The translations under genes and the position numbers were made by a program. DNA of 9,803 nt from the NCBI GenBank assembly GCA_018725425.1, contig QLUL01000029.1, forward strand, positions 1 to 9,803, written 5' to 3'. This document shows, in pieces, positions 6,004-9,803 of the stretch; the stretch's first letter is position 1; each line of letters opens with the position of its first letter. The notes under the pieces were generated by a model. The model was given only the letters and a program-made list of their open reading frames with translations, did not search any database and was not told the origin of the DNA. This DNA comes from Chloroflexota bacterium (GTDB taxonomy: Bacteria; Chloroflexota; Dehalococcoidia; SZUA-161; SpSt-899).

Positions 6004-7128
6004 ATGAAGATGAGCGCAATTGAGCGTATTGAGGTGTTCCGGTTTCGCTTTTCGCTTGAGAAACCATTTATCATTGCCCTGGAGAGCATCTCCGAGGTAG
6101 AAGAGATCATCGTCCGGGTAGTGGACGACGCCGGGCACGAGGGGTGGGGGGAGGGATCGCCCAGCCGCAGGATCCTCTCATCTACGGCAGACACCATCAT
6201 CTGTGCCCTGGACGTTTTGTCCCCCCTGCTCCTCGGGGATAACCCCTGTCGCCTGGGGTACGTTGTGGACCGGATGGACCAGGCCCTGGAGGGGAACAGC
6301 CCGGCCAAGGCGGCCCTGGACATTGCCCTGCATGACCTGGTGGGGCGCATCTACGGGGAGCCGGTCTGGCGGCTTCTGGGAGGATGCCGAGCCGAGCCGG
6401 TGGAGACAGACTTCACTGTGGGTATTGATACCCCCGAGGCAATGGCCATCGAGGCGAGAGGGCTTATCAGGAAGGGATTTCGTACCATCAAAGTCAAGGT
6501 GGGGGAAAACCCGGCCCGGGATGTGGAACGGATACGCCGCATCCGGGAGGCGGTGGGCGATGGGGTGACCCTGAGGATCGACGCCAACCAGGGCTGGACC
6601 AGGGTCGAGGCGGTGTGGTCCCTGTCGCGCATGGCGGAACTGGATATAGAGTTCGTGGAACAGCCAGTGCCTGCCTGGGACATCGAGGGTCTGGCCTGGG
6701 TGAGGCAACATTCTCCCATTGCGGTGATGGCCGACGAGTCCGCCCACTCCCCCCAGGACGCCTGGAGGATCAGCCATGCTGGGGCAGCGGACTACATAAA
6801 CATCAAACTGATGAAGGCCGGTGGGCTTCGGCGCGCCTCGGAGATTGCCACCATCTGCCGAGCGGCAGGTATCCCTAACATGATCGGTGGCATGATCGAG
6901 AGCAATCTCTCCGCCACCGCGGCAGTGCACTTCGCTATGGCCGAGTCGAACGTGATCTTCCGCGATCTGGATATGGGCGCCAGACCGGAGGCTCAACTCA
7001 TCACTGAGGGTGGTTCGCACATTGATGTAAATCACCAGGTTCTCAGCAACCCGGATGCTCCTGGCCTGGGAATTGTTACCCTTCAGAAGGAGTGGCTGGG
7101 AAAGCCAGTACGGGTTTACGAGCGATAA
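6004..7128 (+). CDS. Dipeptide epimerase (enolase superfamily, L-Ala-D/L-Glu epimerase type)
   Basis: This 374-residue enzyme inverts the alpha-carbon of a residue in dipeptides by proton transfer, as in recycling of L-Ala-D-Glu from murein. It has the muconate-lactonising-enzyme subgroup layout: an N-terminal capping domain, then a barrel. Catalytic K163-V-K165 and K268 are present, as are metal ligands D193 (RIDAN), E219 (VEQP) and D244 (ADES). D321-L-D323 matches the DxD motif by which known dipeptide epimerases hold the substrate amino group, so plain mandelate racemase or muconate enzymes are less likely. GAGAAAGGA lies three bases before ATG 6004; ATG 6010 is nine bases from it and may be the true start. 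The accepted dipeptide need not be Ala-Glu, since this family is varied in specificity. It sits between peptidase genes, matching that role. Confidence 0.92.
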   Translation: MKMSAIERIEVFRFRFSLEKPFIIALESISEVEEIIVRVVDDAGHEGWGEGSPSRRILSSTADTIICALDVLSPLLLGDNPCRLGYVVDRMDQALEGNSPAKAALDIALHDLVGRIYGEPVWRLLGGCRAEPVETDFTVGIDTPEAMAIEARGLIRKGFRTIKVKVGENPARDVERIRRIREAVGDGVTLRIDANQGWTRVEAVWSLSRMAELDIEFVEQPVPAWDIEGLAWVRQHSPIAVMADESAHSPQDAWRISHAGAADYINIKLMKAGGLRRASEIATICRAAGIPNMIGGMIESNLSATAAVHFAMAESNVIFRDLDMGARPEAQLITEGGSHIDVNHQVLSNPDAPGLGIVTLQKEWLGKPVRVYER

Positions 7129-7134
7129 GTAAAG

Positions 7135-7246
7135 TGCCCCGCAAAAATCTTTGGATTTTTGCGCACGACCCCCAGAGTCAGAATCTGAATTTACGGGGTC
7201 CCCCAAAAGTCTTCGACTTTTTGGGCGCCTAATTTTTTGCGGGGCA
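7135..7246. repeat. 112-bp foldback element with three internal hairpins
   Basis: The ends are perfect 13-base inverted repeats: TGCCCCGCAAAAA (7135-7147) and TTTTTGCGGGGCA (7234-7246). Inside are GCAAAAATC/GATTTTTGC (7141-7149/7154-7162), GACCCC/GGGGTC (7167-7172/7195-7200) with TCAG/CTGA inside it, and a CCCAAAAGTC/GACTTTTTGGG hairpin (7202-7211/7215-7225). The first and third hairpins look like diverged copies of one unit. The left end can pair with the right end or within the first hairpin. It begins six bases after the epimerase stop. It may be a MITE-like or other dispersed repeat. The third hairpin plus the T-run at 7233-7238 could also act as a terminator for the + strand. Confidence 0.7.
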
Positions 7247-7270
7247 TATGACCTATTTTCAAGGGATCAA

Positions 7271-8353
7271 GTGCGCCTGGGACCAGAAATGGGAATAAGG
7301 TATCGAGCACGGGATCTGGGAATTTTCGTCGGTCGGCTAAAACCGGGCCAATGGAATGCGATTACTGATGTAGCTGGGGTTGAGGTGGGCCATGCAAGCC
7401 TTGTTCATGGTGAGGGGAAGCTCCAGCCTGGTCTTGGACCGGTGCGCACCGGGGTGACCGCTGTCAAGCCTCATCCTGAAAACCTGTTTCTCTCTAAAGT
7501 AAAGGCAGCAGTCCATGTGATCAATGGCTTTGGAAAATCAATCGGCCTGATGCAAATCGAGGAGTTAGGGGTGCTAGAAACCCCTATATTGCTTACCAAT
7601 ACCTTGAATGTAGGGCTGGTCGCCGACGCCTTGATCGAATATATGCTGCAATACGATGATAAGATCACCTCGGTCAATCCTGTGGTATGTGAATGTAACG
7701 ACAGCTACCTAAACGACATTTATGGCCGTCATGTAAGAAAAGAACGTGTCTGGGCTGCTTTAAATACCAGAAGCGGTGCGGTTGAGGAAGGATCAGTGGG
7801 GGCAGGTGTTGGGATGTCAGCCTTTGGCTTTAAGGGAGGGATTGGAACCTCCTCACGTATTCTCCCTAATGGCTTTACCGTGGGGCTGTTAACGCTGGTC
7901 AACTGCGGAGAAAGAGAGGAGCTTTTGATCAATGGCGTTCCGCTCAGACCGGGGATAGTTGAATCTGAAACGGAGAAGGGTTCTATCATAATTATAGTGG
8001 CTACCGATGCACCCCTTTCCTCAAGGCAACTGAAAAGGCTTGCCAAACGTGCTACCCACGGCCTGGCGCGCACCGGGGCAACCTCGGCTCACGGAAGCGG
8101 GGATATCGTAATCGCCTTCTCCACCGCAAACCGTGTCCCTCATCACTCTGTGGAGCTTACCAGAACGGAAACAAAACTGAACGAAGCGGAGATTTCACCC
8201 TTCTTTCAAGCAGCCGCTGAAGCGACAGAGGAGGCGATCTTAAATGCCCTCTTTAAGGCTGAAACCGTGATCGGTCGGGATGACCACATTCGAGAGGCAA
8301 TCCCGCTTGATCATATAGTATTCCTAAAAGAAAGAAGCGTTCGATGCAAATAG
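7271..8353 (+). CDS. P1 family (DmpA/S58) autoprocessing aminopeptidase
   Basis: Members of this Ntn-hydrolase-like family cut themselves into two chains and then release N-terminal residues from peptides or amides. DmpA itself handles L-peptides and D-Ala amides/esters, and BapA handles beta-peptides. The N-terminus shows the family signature RARDLGIFVGRLKPGQWNAI then TDVAGVEVGH. GSVGAGVGM lies mid-chain. The self-cleavage site is probably KG|SIIIIVATDAPL, with Ser238 as nucleophile, leaving a 123-residue second chain close to the DmpA size. The 360-residue length is usual for bacterial members. I chose GTG 7271 for its AAGGGAT site five bases upstream; ATG 7289 is the alternative. The longer open frame from 7151 would translate the foldback element and is unlikely. 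No signal peptide is seen. The last ten bases overlap the next gene. Confidence 0.92.
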   Translation: MRLGPEMGIRYRARDLGIFVGRLKPGQWNAITDVAGVEVGHASLVHGEGKLQPGLGPVRTGVTAVKPHPENLFLSKVKAAVHVINGFGKSIGLMQIEELGVLETPILLTNTLNVGLVADALIEYMLQYDDKITSVNPVVCECNDSYLNDIYGRHVRKERVWAALNTRSGAVEEGSVGAGVGMSAFGFKGGIGTSSRILPNGFTVGLLTLVNCGEREELLINGVPLRPGIVESETEKGSIIIIVATDAPLSSRQLKRLAKRATHGLARTGATSAHGSGDIVIAFSTANRVPHHSVELTRTETKLNEAEISPFFQAAAEATEEAILNALFKAETVIGRDDHIREAIPLDHIVFLKERSVRCK

Positions 8354-9330
8354 GAAAACTACCTCGGGTAAGGCTGGCTGCTCTTCCGACACCTCTGGAG
8401 GAGATGGGCAATTTGAGCAAGAAATTGGGTGGGCCACGGTTATTTATCAAACGTGATGACAATACCGGCCTTGCATTTGGGGGAAATAAGGCTCGCAAGC
8501 TTGAGTTCTTGATGGGAGACGCCCTTAATCAGGGGGCAGATACTATTATCACCGCAGGTGGCATCCAGTCAAACCATGCTCGGATGACCGCTGCTGCAGC
8601 CAATAAGCTGGGATTTAAGACGGTGTTAGTCCTCAGCGGAGAAAGGCCCTCTAGTTACAAGGCCAATTTGCTGCTCGATCACCTCTTGCAGGCTGAGATT
8701 CGTTTCCTGAATGCCAAAGATTCTGAGCAAATCAAACAAAGAATGGAGGAAATAGCCTCTGAACTTTCCCTGAAGGGCCATAATACCTACATTATCCCTA
8801 CCGGTGGATCGAATCGTATTGGTGTGTCGGGTTATGCTTTGGCAATGACAGAGCTTCTGGCTCAAGCTAATGAAAAGGGGATCAAGTTTGATTCCATAGC
8901 CCTGGCTTGCGGCGGGGGAGGAACCCAAGCAGGAGTGGTTGTGGGGACAAAGGCACTCAACCTCAGCATGAGAGTAATCGGAATCAGCGTATCCCGAGAA
9001 GCTATGCTCTTAAAAGAAAGGGTAGCCGGCCTGGCCAGGGAGACGGCAGAACATCTGGGTTTATCAATTCCTTTCAGCCCGGCTGAGATAGAGGTCTATG
9101 ATAAATACGTTGGGGAGGGATATGCTATACCTACGACGGAGGGTATTGAAGCCATCAAGTTGGTAGCGAGGCTGGAGGGAATTCTCCTTGACCCGGTCTA
9201 TACTGGCAAGGCGATGGCCGGGCTCATTGGCTTGATTAGAACGGGCCGCTTTCGCAGTGATGAAAATGTGGTCTTCCTTCACACCGGTGGCATTCCAGCA
9301 ATCTTCACCGATGAGTCAATATGGTTTTAG
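8344..9330 (+). CDS. dcyD: D-cysteine desulfhydrase (PLP-dependent, ACC deaminase family)
   Basis: This 328-residue enzyme, the same length as Escherichia coli DcyD, would convert D-cysteine to pyruvate, ammonia and hydrogen sulfide. Lys49 in GGNKARKLEF is the PLP-binding lysine, S76 in GIQSNH is the conserved active-site serine, and TGGSNRIGVSGY and ACGGGGTQAG are cofactor phosphate-binding segments. Two residues that separate the relatives point to desulfhydrase: Thr in VYTGKAM where ACC deaminases have Glu, and Thr in HTGG where they have Leu. The ATG overlaps the peptidase stop by ten bases, so the two are probably co-translated. Other D-amino acids such as beta-chloro-D-alanine may also be substrates. 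An inverted copy of its 3' third lies at 3936-4148. Family membership is secure; the exact substrate less so. Confidence 0.9.
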   Translation: MQIGKLPRVRLAALPTPLEEMGNLSKKLGGPRLFIKRDDNTGLAFGGNKARKLEFLMGDALNQGADTIITAGGIQSNHARMTAAAANKLGFKTVLVLSGERPSSYKANLLLDHLLQAEIRFLNAKDSEQIKQRMEEIASELSLKGHNTYIIPTGGSNRIGVSGYALAMTELLAQANEKGIKFDSIALACGGGGTQAGVVVGTKALNLSMRVIGISVSREAMLLKERVAGLARETAEHLGLSIPFSPAEIEVYDKYVGEGYAIPTTEGIEAIKLVARLEGILLDPVYTGKAMAGLIGLIRTGRFRSDENVVFLHTGGIPAIFTDESIWF

Positions 9331-9340
9331 GAGTAGAGAG

Positions 9341-9358
9341 ATGGCAGGTTCTTGCCAT
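9341..9358. repeat. Small hairpin after the desulfhydrase gene
   Basis: ATGGCA (9341-9346) and TGCCAT (9353-9358) are perfect complements around GGTTCT, ten bases after the stop codon. There is no T-tract, so it is a weak terminator candidate at most. Confidence 0.35.
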
Positions 9359-9380
9359 TGAGGCCGGGAGGAGGAAAACC

Positions 9381-9520
9381 ATGGGCAACCGGGTTACAGG
9401 GAAAGCGGCGATCGTTACCGGAGCTGGCTTGGCCCGGGTATAGGGAATGGTAAGGCGGTAGCTATTCTCTATGCCAGAGAAGGGGCGCGAGTGATGCTGG
9501 TTGATTATACTTTTCGGTGA
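9381..9520 (+). pseudogene. Frameshifted, truncated short-chain dehydrogenase start
   Basis: A strong ribosome site (GGGAGGAGG at 9366-9374) precedes ATG 9381, which opens MGNRVTGKAAIVTGAGL, the first strand and start of the glycine-rich NAD(P)-binding loop of the SDR fold. That frame stops at 9441-9443. From 9431 another frame continues with GPGIGNGKA, then AILYAREGARVMLVDY, finishing the second Rossmann strand before a stop at 9518-9520. One lost G in the run at 9431-9432 would explain the shift (GAGLGPGIGNG in register). After residue 46 or so all similarity ends, so about 200 residues including the catalytic Tyr-Lys are gone. It is a dead remnant of an oxidoreductase gene that once followed the desulfhydrase gene. 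Confidence 0.85.
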
Positions 9521-9606
9521 GCCCCCATTGTGCCCGCAAGGACCTTTTGCACAGATGCTCAGAATATCTGGACTTAGCCATTCAACTACAACTACTTCCA
9601 TCACCT

Positions 9607-9640
9607 GGAAGCGGGAAGGCTTCCAACGTGATATTGGAAG
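9607..9640 (+). promoter_or_regulatory. Mutually exclusive hairpins upstream of dppA
   Basis: GGAAGC (9607-9612) can pair with GCTTCC (9619-9624). The overlapping segment CTTCCAA (9620-9626) can instead pair with TTGGAAG (9634-9640). The shared middle segment can form only one stem at a time, the layout of a simple RNA switch or attenuator about 100 bases before dppA. A CTTTTT run follows at about 9677-9682. The rest of 9521-9738 shows no gene and no strong promoter. Confidence 0.3.
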
Positions 9641-9738
9641 GGCTGGCCGGGTGGTAGTAGATAGATAGTCATAGATCTTTTTAATGAAACGACATACTAG
9701 TGGTGATGGAGCTTAGCCGCAGAAATAGGGAGGACAGA

Positions 9739-9803
9739 ATGAAGATCTACATCTCGGTTGACATGGAAGGTGTGGCCGGTGTGACCCACGGGGACCACGT
9801 TAA
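9739..9803 (+). CDS. dppA: D-aminopeptidase DppA (M55 family), 5' end only
   Basis: Only the first 21 codons are inside the window, and the frame is open at the edge. They read MKIYISVDMEGVAGVTHGDH, the characteristic start of M55 D-aminopeptidases. Asp8 and Glu10 of the SxDxEG motif correspond to the zinc ligands at the same positions of Bacillus subtilis DppA, a zinc-dependent decameric enzyme that releases N-terminal D-Ala from short peptides. The GGGAGGA ribosome site at 9728-9734 supports the start. In B. subtilis the gene heads the dipeptide importer operon dppABCDE; here it lies downstream of the importer genes at the far side of the peptidase cluster. The remaining histidine and glutamate ligands would be downstream and cannot be checked. 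Confidence 0.85.
   Translation, partial: MKIYISVDMEGVAGVTHGDHV

Noticed and set aside
6178..7206. A 342-codon minus-strand open frame opposite the epimerase gene
   Set aside because: It is the mirror of a GC-rich coding strand, has no recognisable motifs and crosses the foldback element.
7151..7270. Forty extra N-terminal codons on the P1 peptidase reading frame
   Set aside because: They run through the foldback element, match no family sequence, and better starts (GTG 7271, ATG 7289) sit just before the conserved N-terminus.
8344..9330. 1-aminocyclopropane-1-carboxylate deaminase as the name for the PLP enzyme
   Set aside because: The two diagnostic positions carry Thr (VYTGK and HTGG) rather than the Glu and Leu of true ACC deaminases.
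1..9803. tRNA, rRNA, CRISPR arrays, integrase or transposase genes
   Set aside because: None was seen on either strand; the repeats present are single foldback or inverted structures, not regularly spaced arrays.

Overview
The window is bacterial DNA. It has AGGAGG-type ribosome binding sites, a sigma70-like promoter, a lipobox on the solute-binding protein and short intergenic gaps with tight or overlapping gene starts. Nothing in it allows a phylum to be named with confidence. All convincing complete genes lie on the + strand.

Layout. Bases 1-330 are a regulatory leader: a promoter (TTGACA, 18 nt, TATACT) whose -35 box lies in a perfect inverted repeat, a repeated TGAATATAC-N5-GAAAGGG motif, and a very strong Shine-Dalgarno followed by only a three-codon frame. 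Bases 331-3863 encode a peptide-type ABC importer: a solute-binding lipoprotein, a long stem-loop, then DppB-like and DppC-like permeases. No ATPase gene is present in the window. Bases 3864-4345 hold no intact gene, but contain an inverted 70-codon remnant of a D-cysteine desulfhydrase gene. Next come a class C beta-lactamase-like serine hydrolase (4346-5719), a truncated GxxExxY-family gene between imperfect inverted repeats (5751-5978), a dipeptide epimerase of the enolase superfamily (6004-7128), a 112-bp foldback element (7135-7246), an autoprocessing P1/DmpA-type aminopeptidase (7271-8353) overlapping by 10 bases a complete D-cysteine desulfhydrase gene (8344-9330), a frameshifted and truncated short-chain dehydrogenase remnant (9381-9520), and the start of an M55 D-aminopeptidase (DppA) gene that runs off the window end.

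How the genes may work together (inference). The importer would bring in di- or oligopeptides. The serine hydrolase, P1 aminopeptidase and DppA are peptidase or amidase families, several of which act on D-residues. The epimerase interconverts stereoisomers of dipeptides, and the desulfhydrase turns D-cysteine-like D-amino acids into pyruvate, ammonia and sulfide. Together this looks like a locus for taking up and breaking down peptides of mixed chirality, such as cell-wall-derived peptides. It recalls the Bacillus subtilis dpp-ykf locus, which also joins a dipeptide ABC importer, DppA and a dipeptide epimerase.

The gaps between the right-hand genes contain gene remnants, foldback repeats or inverted repeats. 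This suggests the locus was assembled and rearranged in pieces. The most notable structural signs are the inverted copy of the desulfhydrase 3' end, 5 kb from the intact gene, and the foldback element between the epimerase and P1 peptidase genes.
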